The notes under the pieces: model-generated
Told to the model about the DNA's origin: nothing
Database searches by the model: none
Seen by the model: only the letters and a program-made list of their open reading frames with translations
Assembly: GCA_024278175.1 (NCBI GenBank)
Contig: JAJRTS010000070.1
Coordinates: forward strand, 62,001 to 126,000
Length of the DNA: 64,000 nucleotides
Source of the DNA: Gemmatimonadales bacterium
GTDB lineage: Bacteria; Gemmatimonadota; Glassbacteria; GWA2-58-10
Direction: 5' to 3'
Shown: positions 36,195-45,622 of the stretch, piece by piece
Position numbering within the stretch: position 1 is the first letter of the stretch
Layout of the letters: each line of letters starts with the position of its first letter
Translations under genes and position numbers: made by a program

Positions 36195-36764
36195 CTGACC
36201 TCGCCGGATAAAAGTGGGCGCTCCGCGCGAAGCGATGAACGAAGTATACGGTACCTGCTGGTCGGCGAGGTGGTAAAGCCCCACGGCGTGCGTGGTGAGT
36301 TGGCGGTCCGCTCGCTTACCGAACGGCCCGAACTGAGGTTTGCCGCCGGCGCGGTGCTGATGCTGGGAGCCGCTGAAAACTCCCTGCGCCAGGTGAGGGT
36401 TGAGCGGGCCAGGCCGCACAAGCAGGGTTTCCTGCTTTGGCTCGATTGTGTGACCGACCGCGACGGGGCCGAACAGATCCGTGGCCAGGGACTTTATATC
36501 AGGGTCGCGGACGCCGCGGAGCCGCTGGAGAGAGAGAGCTACTACCATCACCAGTTGATCGGGATGACGGTGCGGGACAACACGCTGGGTGAACTGGGCA
36601 GGGTGGTCGCCTTGGCCGAAACACCGGCGCACGACCTGCTGGAAATAGCGCGGCCGGGCAAACCGAGCTGCTACCTGCCGCTGATCGGTCGGTTCGTGCT
36701 TAGCGTGGAACTGGAAGCGGGCGAGATAGTGACCGAGGTCCCGCCGGGCTTAATGGAAACCTGA
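36195..36764 (+). CDS. rimM: Ribosome maturation factor RimM (apparent CTG start)
   Basis: Factor of about 189 residues for maturation of the 30S head. Residues 21-36 (LLVGEVVKPHGVRGEL) match the family N-terminus, and a PRC-barrel follows (ESYYHHQLIGMTVRDNTLGELG), ending LLEIARPGKPSCYLPLI. No ATG or TTG occurs in frame upstream, and the first in-frame GTG (36270) falls inside the conserved N-terminal strand. CTG at 36195 has GGAGG at 36184-36188, six bases upstream, so it is the best start. The gene begins 21 bases after rpsP. Confidence 0.93.
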   Translation: MTSPDKSGRSARSDERSIRYLLVGEVVKPHGVRGELAVRSLTERPELRFAAGAVLMLGAAENSLRQVRVERARPHKQGFLLWLDCVTDRDGAEQIRGQGLYIRVADAAEPLERESYYHHQLIGMTVRDNTLGELGRVVALAETPAHDLLEIARPGKPSCYLPLIGRFVLSVELEAGEIVTEVPPGLMET

Positions 36765-36768
36765 GCCG

Positions 36769-37464
36769 ATGTTGAAGATCGACATAGTAACCCTGTTCCC
36801 GGACTATTTCCGGCAGGCGCTCGACACGTCTATCACCGGCCGGGCGCGCAGGGACAAGTTGGTGGAGTTCCGGCTCGTGAACCTGCGGGATTTCGCCGTG
36901 GACCGTCATGGGAGCGTGGACGACTACCCTTACGGCGGAGGGCCGGGAATGGTGCTGCGCCCTGAGCCGCTGTTCGATGCGGTGGAGCACTGCGCGAGTA
37001 CGCTTCAGCCTGCCGCCGCCGAGGGGAAAAGCCGTGTTATCCTGCTTTCGGCACGCGGGGAGGCCCTGGATCAGCGCCGGGCCGAGCGTTATTCGCTGCT
37101 GGAGCATATCGTGCTGATCTGCGGCCATTACAAGGATGTGGACCAGCGCGTGGCCGAGAACCTGGCGGACGAGCAGCTGAGGATCGGCGATTACGTGCTC
37201 TCCGGTGGCGAGCCGGCCGCGGCGGTGGTTGTGGACGCGGTGGTGAGGCTGCTGCCCGGAGCGCTGGGGGATTTTGACTCGGCGCAGGGAGATTCGTTCA
37301 GCGAGCGGTTGTTGGGGCCTCCGCACTACACACGGCCCCGCGAGTACCGTGGCTGGGAAGTGCCGGAGGTGCTGACCGGCGGAAACCATGAGAAAATCAA
37401 GGTCTGGCGCGAGGAGCGGGCGCGGGAAACAACCCGCCGCTATCGTCCTGATTTACTTGAATAG
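36769..37464 (+). CDS. trmD: tRNA (guanine37-N1) methyltransferase TrmD
   Basis: SPOUT-fold methyltransferase of 231 residues that makes m1G37 in tRNA and is essential in most bacteria. Motifs include KIDIVTLFPDYF, DDYPYGGGPGMVLRPEP, the knot segment VLICGHYKDVDQRV, IGDYVLSGGEPAAAVVVDA, and LLGPPHYTRPREYRG. It starts four bases after rimM. It ends in TAG directly at the left edge of a short inverted-repeat element. Confidence 0.97.
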   Translation: MLKIDIVTLFPDYFRQALDTSITGRARRDKLVEFRLVNLRDFAVDRHGSVDDYPYGGGPGMVLRPEPLFDAVEHCASTLQPAAAEGKSRVILLSARGEALDQRRAERYSLLEHIVLICGHYKDVDQRVAENLADEQLRIGDYVLSGGEPAAAVVVDAVVRLLPGALGDFDSAQGDSFSERLLGPPHYTRPREYRGWEVPEVLTGGNHEKIKVWREERARETTRRYRPDLLE

Positions 37465-37517
37465 AGACCTTTGATTTAATTTCAGACCGATTGAGAAAAT
37501 TATTTTTTCAAAGGTCT
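37465..37517. repeat. Short inverted-repeat element, family R2, copy 1
   Basis: Element of 53 bp with perfect 10-bp terminal inverted repeats, AGACCTTTGA (37465-37474) and TCAAAGGTCT (37508-37517). It starts on the base after the trmD stop. A related copy with the same ends and a 133-bp insert lies at 50180-50367. Confidence 0.8.
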
Positions 37518-37617
37518 GACTTGAATAATATGCCTGGTTTGAATTAGGATTACCATCTGGAATGATAAATGCGAAACAAGCCGTCCATCAACGGATGACC
37601 AGCAAGCGAGGATAATG

Positions 37618-37968
37618 ATGCACAAGTTAGCGGATGTCGAGCAGGAGTACCTCAAAAAGGCCGAGGATATCCCGGAGTTCGCTCCCGGCGACACGATCCG
37701 GGTGCAGATCTGGGTTCGCGAGGGCAATAAGGAGCGGATCCAGGCGTTCGTGGGCGTTGTGATTCAGCGCCGCGGCGGCGGAATCAACGAGACTTTCACC
37801 GTCCGCAAGATTTCCAACGGCGTGGGCGTGGAACGGATTTTCCCCCTGCACTCACCGATTATCGAGAGTATCAAACTGGTGCGCCGGGGCAAGGTCCGCA
37901 GGGCCAAGCTCTATTACCTGCGCAAGCTCACCGGTAAGGCCGCCAGGATCAAGGAGCGCCGCACCTGA
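37618..37968 (+). CDS. rplS: 50S ribosomal protein L19
   Basis: Ribosomal protein of 116 residues. Family motifs are FAPGDT-like [54 protein letters not shown], and [32 protein letters not shown] at 37608-37612 fits ATG 37618 better than ATG 37615. Last gene of the rpsP operon, followed by a terminator; the R2 element lies between trmD and this gene. Confidence 0.97.
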   Translation: MHKLADVEQEYLKKAEDIPEFAPGDTIRVQIWVREGNKERIQAFVGVVIQRRGGGINETFTVRKISNGVGVERIFPLHSPIIESIKLVRRGKVRRAKLYYLRKLTGKAARIKERRT

Positions 37969-38007
37969 TCGGGGCAGACTCGTAACAGGAACAGGGTTGA
38001 TGTTTGC

Positions 38008-38042
38008 ACGGCTGGCGGGGAGACCTTGCCAGCCGTTTTTTA
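38008..38042 (+). terminator. Rho-independent terminator after rplS
   Basis: ACGGCTGGC and GCCAGCCGT form a perfect 9-bp stem followed by TTTTTTATTG. Confidence 0.9.
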
Positions 38043-38569
38043 TTGTTGTAGGTTTTCTGCTGAATCAAGCGCTAAGAGTTGCCGGTGTTTTGCGATCCGC
38101 TTGCACGAACAATGAGAAGGCAAGCACTTGTTTTAAGCCCATGCTTAGGGGTTGCTCCCTGTCAGGCAAGTATTCAGGGACGCTGGGGACGGTGTTTTTC
38201 GGTGGCCGCGCATGTTTGAGCCACTGAGCGGGTAGCGTGTAATGACATGGTATCCCACAAGAGGCAATAGAGGTGTAACTCTTGCCTGGCGTGCGATTCG
38301 CTTCCAGCGTGCCTTGCACCGCGGGAGCGCTTATTTTGCCTATAACACTCAATAGCCAACAGAAGACAATGAGTGGATGCGAGTTCGCGGCCACCACTGG
38401 TTTTGCTGCTTTTGCCGAAACAAAAGCAGAAAGAATTCTTTATTGCATATTATGTTAAGTTATTACAAGTTGAGAGTTAGTGGGGTACAGGTAGTAAAAT
38501 ATCTTTTTGACTGCTATGCCGCGAGGCAGTTAAATTTTCGAGTGTTTTTTAATGAAATGAGCGCCACCG
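38043..38569. other. Long intergenic region without a credible gene
   Basis: About 530 bases between the rplS terminator and rnhB. Small open frames exist on both strands, but none has a ribosome binding site or a recognisable product. The segment CAGGGACGCTGGGGACGGTG near 38165-38190 resembles REP-type intergenic sequence from other genomes (from memory). The last 150 bases are AT-richer and should contain the rnhB promoter, but I see no clear -35/-10 pair. Confidence 0.4.
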
Positions 38570-39544
38570 ATGAGCATGGCCGAACTGAGCGTACTGGGTA
38601 TCCGTTCACTGATCGATTCGCTCGACGAGGTGCCGGAGGAGATGTTGCTCTCTCTGGAGGCCGACAGCCGTGCCCAGGTACGCGAGTTGGCTGCCCGGCT
38701 TCGCCGCAGGGCTGAGGCCGAGCGGGAGCGGCAGGCCGTTCAGCAGCGGATGCTGGCCCTGGAGCATAAGTATCACGGCAAGGGGTTGCGCCTGGTGGCC
38801 GGGGTGGACGAGGCCGGCAGGGGACCGCTGGCCGGGCCGGTGGTGGCGGCGGCGGTGGTGTTCGAGCCGGGCGGCGAACTTCCGCACGCCCGCGACTCCA
38901 AGTCGATCCCCGAACAGCGGCGCGAGGAACTTTTTAAGCAGATTCACGACTGCGCCATTGCGGTGGGGGTGGGTGTCGTGGATCATCACCAGATCGACAG
39001 GATCAACATCCACAACGCGAGTATCCTGGCGATGTACAGGGCGGTGGAGCAGCTTTGTGTGCAGCCGGAGGCCGTGCTGGTGGATGGTAAAATGGTGCTG
39101 AAAATGGACGTCCCCCAGGAGGCCGTGGTGGGGGGCGACCGCAAGTGTCTCTCGATAGCCGCCGCCTCGATCGTGGCCAAGGTGACCCGCGACAGGATGA
39201 TGGCGGAGTTCGACCGTGGCTACCCCGGCTATGGTTTCGCCCGGCACAAGGGCTATCCCACGGCGGACCACGTGCGGGCTCTTCAGGAGTTCGGCCCCTG
39301 CCCGATCCATCGCCGCACGTTCGGCCCGGTGGCCGGGTGCGGTTCGTTCGGCAAGGGGCTGTGGACTGAATTTTACCACGGGCTTGTGGCGGCCGCCGGA
39401 GCCGATGAGCTGGAAGCGATAGCGGCCTCGATCAGGCCGCGCCGCGGCGAGCTCAACAGCGGCGAACTGGCAAGCCTGCGGGGGCTCTACAAGCGAAAGC
39501 GCGAACTCTTCGAGACTGACCGGGACCAGGGAGAAGTGAAATGA
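38570..39544 (+). CDS. rnhB: Ribonuclease HII
   Basis: RNase HII of about 324 residues that removes ribonucleotides and RNA primers from DNA. An N-terminal helical extension of about 75 residues (charged, with EELPARLRRRAEAE-like sequence) resembles the longer Bacillus-type forms. The catalytic core has VAGVDEAGRGPLAGPVVAAAV, VLVDGK, SIAAASIVAKVTRDRMM, and YGFARHKGYPTADHVRALQEFGPC. The C-terminal tail after residue 275 is longer than usual. The start is ATG 38570 or the next ATG. It overlaps the following gene by ATGA. Confidence 0.95.
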   Translation: MSMAELSVLGIRSLIDSLDEVPEEMLLSLEADSRAQVRELAARLRRRAEAERERQAVQQRMLALEHKYHGKGLRLVAGVDEAGRGPLAGPVVAAAVVFEPGGELPHARDSKSIPEQRREELFKQIHDCAIAVGVGVVDHHQIDRINIHNASILAMYRAVEQLCVQPEAVLVDGKMVLKMDVPQEAVVGGDRKCLSIAAASIVAKVTRDRMMAEFDRGYPGYGFARHKGYPTADHVRALQEFGPCPIHRRTFGPVAGCGSFGKGLWTEFYHGLVAAAGADELEAIAASIRPRRGELNSGELASLRGLYKRKRELFETDRDQGEVK

Positions 39545-41046
39545 TCAAACAAAAATACAACCTGTTGCTGGTTTCAGCGTTGTTAATGGTTGTAACTTTC
39601 GGCCATGCTTTCGCCTCCGGGCCGCTCTCGATCGTGGCCCATGCAGCGCAAACGGCCCAGGGGCCGTTTGCGCTTGAGCGGGAAGGTTACGCGCAGAACA
39701 TGGCCGGCCTGCCCATTGGGGTGTTCGACTCCGGGGTGGGTGGTCTGACCGTGCTGGCTGCAATTATCGCTTTGGATGAGTTCAACAATCTCAGCGGCCA
39801 GCGTGGCCCGGACGGAGCGCCGGATTTTGAGCACGAGCGCTTCGTTTACCTGGGAGACCAGGCCAACATGCCCTACGGCAACTACCCGGCCGAGGGTAAA
39901 ACGGATTTCCTGCGTGAACTGATAATCAAGGACGCGCTGTTCCTGCTGGGAACCCGCTACTGGCCCTCGCGCATGGCCGCCGGGCCCAGGTTTGACAAGC
40001 CACGGGTCAAGGCGATCGTGATCGCCTGCAACACGGCCACGGCCTATGGCTACGACGACGTGCTCTCGGCGCTGGATAGCTGGGGCATCCCGGTCTATCT
40101 GGTGGGGGTGGTCAACGCCGGGGCGAAAGGGGCGCTGAGCGCCACAGGCGGTAAGGGAGCCGTGGCGGTGATGGCCACGGTGGGCACCTGCGCCAGCGAG
40201 GGCTATCTCAAGGCACTAAGCAGTACATGGACAGAGCAGGGCTTAACGCCGCCGCCGGTTGTGCAGCAGGGTTGCCTGGGGCTGGCCGGGGCAATCGAGG
40301 GCGACGCCAGCTTTATCGGAGCCGGCCCGGAGAGTTACAAGGGGCCCTCGCCGGGTAACCCGGCCGCCCGGATCGAGCAGCGGTTGCTGAGTAGCTACGG
40401 GTTTGACCGGCAGGGACTTGTGCAGGAGGAAGAGGGCCTGCTGATGCTCAATAGCGTGGAAAACTACGTGCGCTACCACACCCTGACTCTGGTTGAAAAT
40501 TATGCGGCCACCGGCCCGGATAAGCCTATCGGTGGTGTGATCCTGGGCTGTACCCATTTTCCGTTTTACACTTCGCTGTTTGATAAGGCGTTCACCCGGC
40601 TGCGGGCGCTGGAAACGGAAGTCGATGGGCAAACTGTCCGGCCCTATAGCGCCTTATTGGCCGAAACGATAAAATTCATCGACCCGGCGCGGGATACGGC
40701 CGTGGAGCTGTATGAGGCGCTGCGCGGGCGAGGTTTGTTGCTCAGGCTGCCGGGTGATTGCGTAATCAGCACCGACGAGTTTTATATCTCCGTGACCAGC
40801 CCGGTGCTGAAGGAGGCGCGGCTGGACGAGGCGGACGCTTTTGTCTATGAGTATAAATACGGCCGCGAGCCGGGATGGCTTAGCGGGGAGTATGTGCGGC
40901 GTGTACCGATGAGCCGGGCCAGCCTGCAGGCGGACGCCGCGGCGATGGTGCGTGAGAAGCTGCCGTCGATCTGGAAGCGGCTGCTGGAGTTCAACGCTCA
41001 CAGCGCCCGGCTGGCGGGAACGGAAAGCCGGGAATTGCTAAACTGA
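39541..41046 (+). CDS. Exported glutamate racemase-like protein
   Basis: Product of 501 residues with a clear Sec signal peptide (KQK, then LLLVSALLMVVTF, likely cleavage after GHAFA). The Asp/Glu racemase fold follows: IGVFDSGVGGLTVL, YLGDQANMPYGNYP, first catalytic-type Cys in VIACNTATAYGY, second in GVILGCTHFPFY. MurI is normally cytoplasmic and about 265 residues long; this form has extra segments (about 170-300) and a 120-residue C-terminal extension. Both cysteines are kept, so an active periplasmic racemase is possible. The substrate is unknown. It is coupled to rnhB by an ATGA overlap. Confidence 0.82.
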   Translation: MIKQKYNLLLVSALLMVVTFGHAFASGPLSIVAHAAQTAQGPFALEREGYAQNMAGLPIGVFDSGVGGLTVLAAIIALDEFNNLSGQRGPDGAPDFEHERFVYLGDQANMPYGNYPAEGKTDFLRELIIKDALFLLGTRYWPSRMAAGPRFDKPRVKAIVIACNTATAYGYDDVLSALDSWGIPVYLVGVVNAGAKGALSATGGKGAVAVMATVGTCASEGYLKALSSTWTEQGLTPPPVVQQGCLGLAGAIEGDASFIGAGPESYKGPSPGNPAARIEQRLLSSYGFDRQGLVQEEEGLLMLNSVENYVRYHTLTLVENYAATGPDKPIGGVILGCTHFPFYTSLFDKAFTRLRALETEVDGQTVRPYSALLAETIKFIDPARDTAVELYEALRGRGLLLRLPGDCVISTDEFYISVTSPVLKEARLDEADAFVYEYKYGREPGWLSGEYVRRVPMSRASLQADAAAMVREKLPSIWKRLLEFNAHSARLAGTESRELLN

Positions 41047-41055
41047 AGGAGCGAT

Positions 41056-41089
41056 AAAAAAAGCGGCGTCCCATGATTGGAACGCCGCC
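41056..41089 (-). terminator. Rho-independent terminator of the RND efflux operon
   Basis: Read on the minus strand, GCGGCGT and ACGCCGC pair around a 12-base loop and are followed by TTTTTTT. It lies between two convergent genes and may also stop transcription of the racemase-like gene. Confidence 0.8.
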
Positions 41090-41123
41090 TTGCCTGAGAG
41101 AATGAGCCGGCACGGTTTTCCCG

Positions 41124-44100
41124 CTACCGTACTATACCCGTTCCCTTCTTCTTCTCGAGATCCATTTTCATTCTGCTTTTTCGCACAAAAGCGGGCACCA
41201 CGCCGAACCTGTCGGTCAGATCGGTGAGCAGCTTGTACATGGTGGGCACCACGATCAGGGTCAGCAGCGTGGCGAACCCCAGGCCGAATATCACCGCCAC
41301 ACCCATCGGGCCCCACCACTGGCTGCTCTCGCTGCCGGTGACAAAGCGGAACCGGGTGAAATCGAAACCGAAACCGGTGGTCAGCGGAATCAGGCCCAGG
41401 ATAGTGGTGATAGCGGTCAGCATAACAGGCCGGAAACGCACCAGCCCCGCCTGAATCACGGCCTCGTCCTTTTCGTAGCCACGCGCCTGGAGTTGCTGAA
41501 CGTAGTCCAGCAGCACGATTGCGTTGTTGACCACCACTCCGGCCAGCGAGATAACCCCCAGGCCGGTCATGATGACCCCGAACGGGGTACCGGTAATCAT
41601 CAGGCCCACCAGCACACCGATCATCGAAAGCAGGATACTGAACAGGATGATGATCGGTATCACCAGCGAGTTGAACTGGGTGATCAGCACGAAGGCGATC
41701 AGCAGCAGGGCGATCAGGAACGCGCGAGTCAGGAAATCCTGGCTTTCCTGCTGGTCCTCGTTCTGCCCGGTAAATTCGAAAAAGTAGCCCGAGGGCATTT
41801 CGAAAGTTTCCAACTGCTTCATCGCGTCAAACATGGCGGCGTTTTCGTTGCGGCCCTCCACCTCGGCCATCACGGTGACCACCCGTTTCATGTCCTTGTG
41901 GTTGATCGTGCCGATCCCGCCGGCGGTTTCGACCCGTGCCACGTTGGAGAGCGGTATCACCTTACCTTCGTAGAAAATTACTATATCGTTGACGTCCTCC
42001 ACGCTGTTGCGCCAGTCCTGGTTGAAGCGCACGGTGATGTCGTACTCGTCCTCGCCCACGCGGTACTTGGCCGCTTCCGTGCCGTTGATCGCCGTGCGGA
42101 TCGTGTTGGCGATCTCGAAGGTGTTGATTCCCAGCAGGGCGGCTTCCTCGCGATCCACAGTCACCTTAAGCTCGGGGCGGTCGGCCTCGTAGTCGTCGCG
42201 CAGATTGACCAGGCCGTCGATACCACGGATTGTCCCGCGTATCTGGCGGGCCAGCCGGCCCAGTGTGGCGTAGTCATCGCCCGAGATTTCGATATTGATC
42301 GGCGGTCCGGTGGGTGGGCCGTTTTCTTCCTGGTTCACCTGGAAATCCGCGCCGGACATCAGGGCCAGCCGCTTGCGAAGGGAATCGCGGGTAACCGGGC
42401 TGGGCTGCACGCGGTCTTCCAGGTCAACGAAATCTATCATCACGCGGCTTTTGTTGGTCTCGCCCCCCCCCGCGCCAAAGACGAAAGTCACGTCCGAGCC
42501 TTGGTGCCCCACGTTGGCCACCACGTTTTCGATATCCGGCAGGCCCTCAATCCTGGCCTCAACCTGTTTAACCAGCTCGTTGCTGCGCTCGAGCCTGGTC
42601 CCGCTGGGAGCGTCGATATCGACAAAGATTTTCGGCGGATCGGACTTGGGAAAGAACTCCACGCCGTGTCCCAGTACGCCGTAAAGCATGATAATCACCA
42701 CCAGTAGGGCGAGTGAGCTTCCGAACACGGTCCATGGCCTGCGCATGGCGAACCGCAATGTGCGCAGGTAACGCCTCAGGATTGGCCCCAGGCGGTCCTC
42801 ACGGGCCTCGATCTTGTGGACGGGGCCGCTGGAGCGGAGGAACCTGGAGCAGATAGCAGGGCTGAAAGCCAGGGCCACGAACAGGCTGGAGCTGAGAGTG
42901 ATGATCAGGGTCTTGGGCAGGAACGTCATGAATTCGCCCACGATTCCCGGCCACGGAATCAGCGGCACGAACGCGCAGAGAGTGGTCACGGTTGAGGCCA
43001 GCACCGCTATGCCTACTTCGCTGGTGCCCAGCAGAGAGGCCTCCTGCAAGCTTACTCCCTCCTGATGGTGGCGATAGATATTCTCGACAATAACGATGGC
43101 GTTATCCACCAGCATCCCCACAGCCAGGATTAGCGAAAAAAGCACGACCATGTTGATCGACTGGCCCATCAGCGCCAGGATCAGGAAACTGAGCAGCATG
43201 CTCATCGGAATGGCGATCCCGACCAGGAACGCGTTGCGTACGCCCATTGCCAGAAACAGTACGGCCACAACCAGGATCAGACCGCTGATCACGTTGTTTT
43301 CCAGGTCGTTGACCATGTTGCGGATATCGACCGACTGGTCGCCGGTAATAGCGATTTCGATTCCCGGCGGGACTTTGCGTTCCAACTGGTTAACCAGGGC
43401 CTTGACCTGGTCGGCGATTTGCAGCAGGTTGGTTCCGGTGCGCTTGGTTACGCTGATCGAGACGGTTTCCTCGCCGTTGAGGCGGCTGATCGCCTCGCGG
43501 TCCTCGAACGAGTAGACTACCTCGGCCAGGTCGCGCATGAATATCGGCGCGCCGTCCTTGACCATCACCACGATCTCGTTCATCCGTTCGGGGTCCTTGA
43601 ACTCGCCGGGTACGCGCACCAGGTATTTGATGTCGCCCAGCTCGATAGTGCCGCCGGGGATAGTCAGGTGCTCGTTGCGCACGGCGTCGATCACGTCCTG
43701 CACGCCGATCCCGTAGTAGCGAAGGCGGTCGGGATAGAGGTTGATCTGCACCTCGCGGGTCAGCCCGCCGGTGACCGCCGCGTCGAGCACGCCGGGCACG
43801 GTTTCGATCCGGTCTTCCAGGTCCTCGGCGATTTTTTTCAGGCCCACCAGGTCCATGTTACCCGATACGTTGATGATCATGATCGGCAGGTCGGAGAAGT
43901 TGATTTCCGTCAGGATCGGGTCCTCGGCATCCTGGGGAATATCGGGCTTGGCCAGGTCCACTTTTTCGCGCACCTTCTGCAGGGCATTGTCAATGTCCGT
44001 GCCGGCCATGAACTCCACCGTGATCATCGAGTAGCCTTCCGAACTTGTGGAGCGGATCTCCTTGACGTCCGAGAGGCCCTGCAGCTTACGCTCTATCGGC

Positions 44101-44294
44101 CGGGTGACAAGGTTCTCCATGTCCGCGGGGCTGACCCCGAAATAGGGGGTACTGATTACGATCAGCGGGATCGTGATATCCGGGGCCGACTCCTTGGGCA
44201 GGCTGTTGTAACTCCAGTATCCGGCCACGATGACGATAAACATCATCACGAATGTGCTGAGCCTGTTCTTAAGAGCGATCTCTGTAATTTTCAT
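41124..44294 (-). CDS. RND efflux pump, inner-membrane transporter (AcrB/HAE1-type)
   Basis: Proton-driven pump subunit of 1056 residues. The N-terminal helix (RLSTFVMMFIVIVAGYWSY) precedes SLPKESAPDITIP and the first periplasmic half. The TM4 segment AVGMLVDNAIVIVENIYRHH carries the conserved acidic residue; the pair reads DN instead of DD as in AcrB. Further helices and a second duplicated half contain AGVVVNNAIVLLDYVQQ. The substrate cannot be predicted. It is the last gene of the tetR-tolC-adaptor-pump operon, 9 bases after the adaptor. It ends in TAG, and a terminator follows 34 bases later. Confidence 0.95.
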   Translation of the reverse strand: MKITEIALKNRLSTFVMMFIVIVAGYWSYNSLPKESAPDITIPLIVISTPYFGVSPADMENLVTRPIERKLQGLSDVKEIRSTSSEGYSMITVEFMAGTDIDNALQKVREKVDLAKPDIPQDAEDPILTEINFSDLPIMIINVSGNMDLVGLKKIAEDLEDRIETVPGVLDAAVTGGLTREVQINLYPDRLRYYGIGVQDVIDAVRNEHLTIPGGTIELGDIKYLVRVPGEFKDPERMNEIVVMVKDGAPIFMRDLAEVVYSFEDREAISRLNGEETVSISVTKRTGTNLLQIADQVKALVNQLERKVPPGIEIAITGDQSVDIRNMVNDLENNVISGLILVVAVLFLAMGVRNAFLVGIAIPMSMLLSFLILALMGQSINMVVLFSLILAVGMLVDNAIVIVENIYRHHQEGVSLQEASLLGTSEVGIAVLASTVTTLCAFVPLIPWPGIVGEFMTFLPKTLIITLSSSLFVALAFSPAICSRFLRSSGPVHKIEAREDRLGPILRRYLRTLRFAMRRPWTVFGSSLALLVVIIMLYGVLGHGVEFFPKSDPPKIFVDIDAPSGTRLERSNELVKQVEARIEGLPDIENVVANVGHQGSDVTFVFGAGGGETNKSRVMIDFVDLEDRVQPSPVTRDSLRKRLALMSGADFQVNQEENGPPTGPPINIEISGDDYATLGRLARQIRGTIRGIDGLVNLRDDYEADRPELKVTVDREEAALLGINTFEIANTIRTAINGTEAAKYRVGEDEYDITVRFNQDWRNSVEDVNDIVIFYEGKVIPLSNVARVETAGGIGTINHKDMKRVVTVMAEVEGRNENAAMFDAMKQLETFEMPSGYFFEFTGQNEDQQESQDFLTRAFLIALLLIAFVLITQFNSLVIPIIILFSILLSMIGVLVGLMITGTPFGVIMTGLGVISLAGVVVNNAIVLLDYVQQLQARGYEKDEAVIQAGLVRFRPVMLTAITTILGLIPLTTGFGFDFTRFRFVTGSESSQWWGPMGVAVIFGLGFATLLTLIVVPTMYKLLTDLTDRFGVVPAFVRKSRMKMDLEKKKGTGIVR

Positions 44295-44303
44295 TGTCTG
44301 AAC

Positions 44304-45359
44304 TCAGTCCTTTCCGCCGGTTGCCCTTACCTGCTGACCGTCCACCAGGTCGCGCTGGCCGGAGACAATTACCTGCTCGCCGGCCCGCAGCCCCTGGCTG
44401 ACCACCACCTGTCCCTCGTTGGAGGCCCCGACCTTGACTGCCCGCCGCATGGCTACGCGGCCGTCGAGCACGAACACGTTGCGTCCGTTCTCGGTTTCCA
44501 CCAGCGCGGTCTGGGGCAGCACGATCGCGTTGTCGTACTCGGCCTTGAGCATTTTCACCCGTGCGTGCATCCCGCCGCGGACCTCGCCGTTGGGATTGTC
44601 CAGCCCGAACTCGCAGCGAAAAGTCCTGCTGGCCGCATCGGCGGTGGCCGCCACAAACGTGAGCCGGGCGTGGAAAACCGTGTCCGCGAACGCGTCGAAA
44701 TGCACCGCGGCCGTAATTCCTTCCCGGGCGAAAGTTACTTCTCGCTCAGCCAGCTCGCTGATCAGCTTCATCCTGCTGTTATCCACCAGCCGGAACACTT
44801 GTCCGCCGGGAGTGACCATCTCGTCCTGATCAACATAACGCTCGTCAACCCTGCCGGAGAACGGCGCGGTGATCACCGAGCGTTCGAGTTGGGTTTCGGC
44901 CAGTTCCACCTGTGCCTCGGCTGCATCGTGTTCCACCTGGGCCCGCAGGCGCTGCATGGCGCTGATGCTTTCGCGCTCGAACAGGGCATCGGCTTTCTTC
45001 AGCGCCGCCTTCTTGAGTTTCAGACCGGCCCGGGCCTCTTTGAGCCGGGCCCGGTAGATATCGGTCCCAACCCGGGCCAGCACCGCGCCGCGAGAGACCA
45101 TGTCGCCCCGGTCGGCACGCACCTCCAGCAGCTTACCGCCCTGTTCACTGGAGAGCACCACGTCGCGCACAGCCTCGCTATAGGCGGACAGGACTATATA
45201 TTCCTTAAGGTTCGTGGGTTCGACAGTGAGGACTTCCACGTTCGAGAGCCGGGGGGGCGCCACCGCTGCCTGATCGCCGCCGCCGTCCTCGCTCCCGGAG
45301 CAGCCCGCGGCGACTACAAACGGAATCGCCATTGTCATGATCAACATTTTCTTCAACAT
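44304..45359 (-). CDS. RND efflux periplasmic adaptor (membrane fusion lipoprotein)
   Basis: Adaptor of 351 residues linking the RND pump to the outer-membrane channel. A lipoprotein signal peptide ends in the lipobox VAAGC at about residue 19. A barrel-sandwich/lipoyl half (GGKLLEVRADRGDMVSRGAVLARV), an alpha-helical hairpin (about 95-155), the second lipoyl half (SVITAPFSGRVDERYVDQDEMV), and beta-barrel and membrane-proximal domains (RAVKVGASNEGQVVVSQGL) follow. A 263-base gap holding a repeat element separates it from tolC. Confidence 0.94.
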   Translation of the reverse strand: MLKKMLIMTMAIPFVVAAGCSGSEDGGGDQAAVAPPRLSNVEVLTVEPTNLKEYIVLSAYSEAVRDVVLSSEQGGKLLEVRADRGDMVSRGAVLARVGTDIYRARLKEARAGLKLKKAALKKADALFERESISAMQRLRAQVEHDAAEAQVELAETQLERSVITAPFSGRVDERYVDQDEMVTPGGQVFRLVDNSRMKLISELAEREVTFAREGITAAVHFDAFADTVFHARLTFVAATADAASRTFRCEFGLDNPNGEVRGGMHARVKMLKAEYDNAIVLPQTALVETENGRNVFVLDGRVAMRRAVKVGASNEGQVVVSQGLRAGEQVIVSGQRDLVDGQQVRATGGKD

Positions 45360-45422
45360 CGCATCATCTCCAATCGGGGTATGCTTAAAAGCGCGTTGAA
45401 ATATTCAAAAGCATGAGCATCT

Positions 45423-45593
45423 GGTTGTCAAGGGCCGTTTCCCGCCAGGCCAGCCCAAAACGGCGCAAACGGTTCAACTGATTGACATAACACAAGTAAC
45501 ATGACCGGCAAAAGAAACGGCTTGTTTTGCCCTTGACAACCAACAGCGCAAAATGTTTCATTTGCGGGCGTTGAACGTATTATTTCAACGCCC
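45423..45593 (+). repeat. Dispersed inverted-repeat element, family R1, copy A
   Basis: A 119-bp unit (45423-45541) has perfect 13-bp terminal inverted repeats, GGTTGTCAAGGGC and GCCCTTGACAACC, with inner CCGTTT/AAACGG arms. A second hairpin, GGGCGTTGAA / TTCAACGCCC (45566-45593), follows. A second copy lies at 60110-60282 in the same orientation. The element sits inside the efflux operon between tolC and the adaptor gene, antisense to them. No open frame is seen in it. Confidence 0.85.
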
Positions 45594-45622
45594 CTTTAAA
45601 CGGCGCTTAATTACACAAATAA

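Noticed and set aside
38065-38397. Minus-strand open frame of 110 codons in the rplS-rnhB gap
   Set aside because: Composition is atypical and there is no ribosome binding site or family match. It lies over REP-like sequence next to a terminator.
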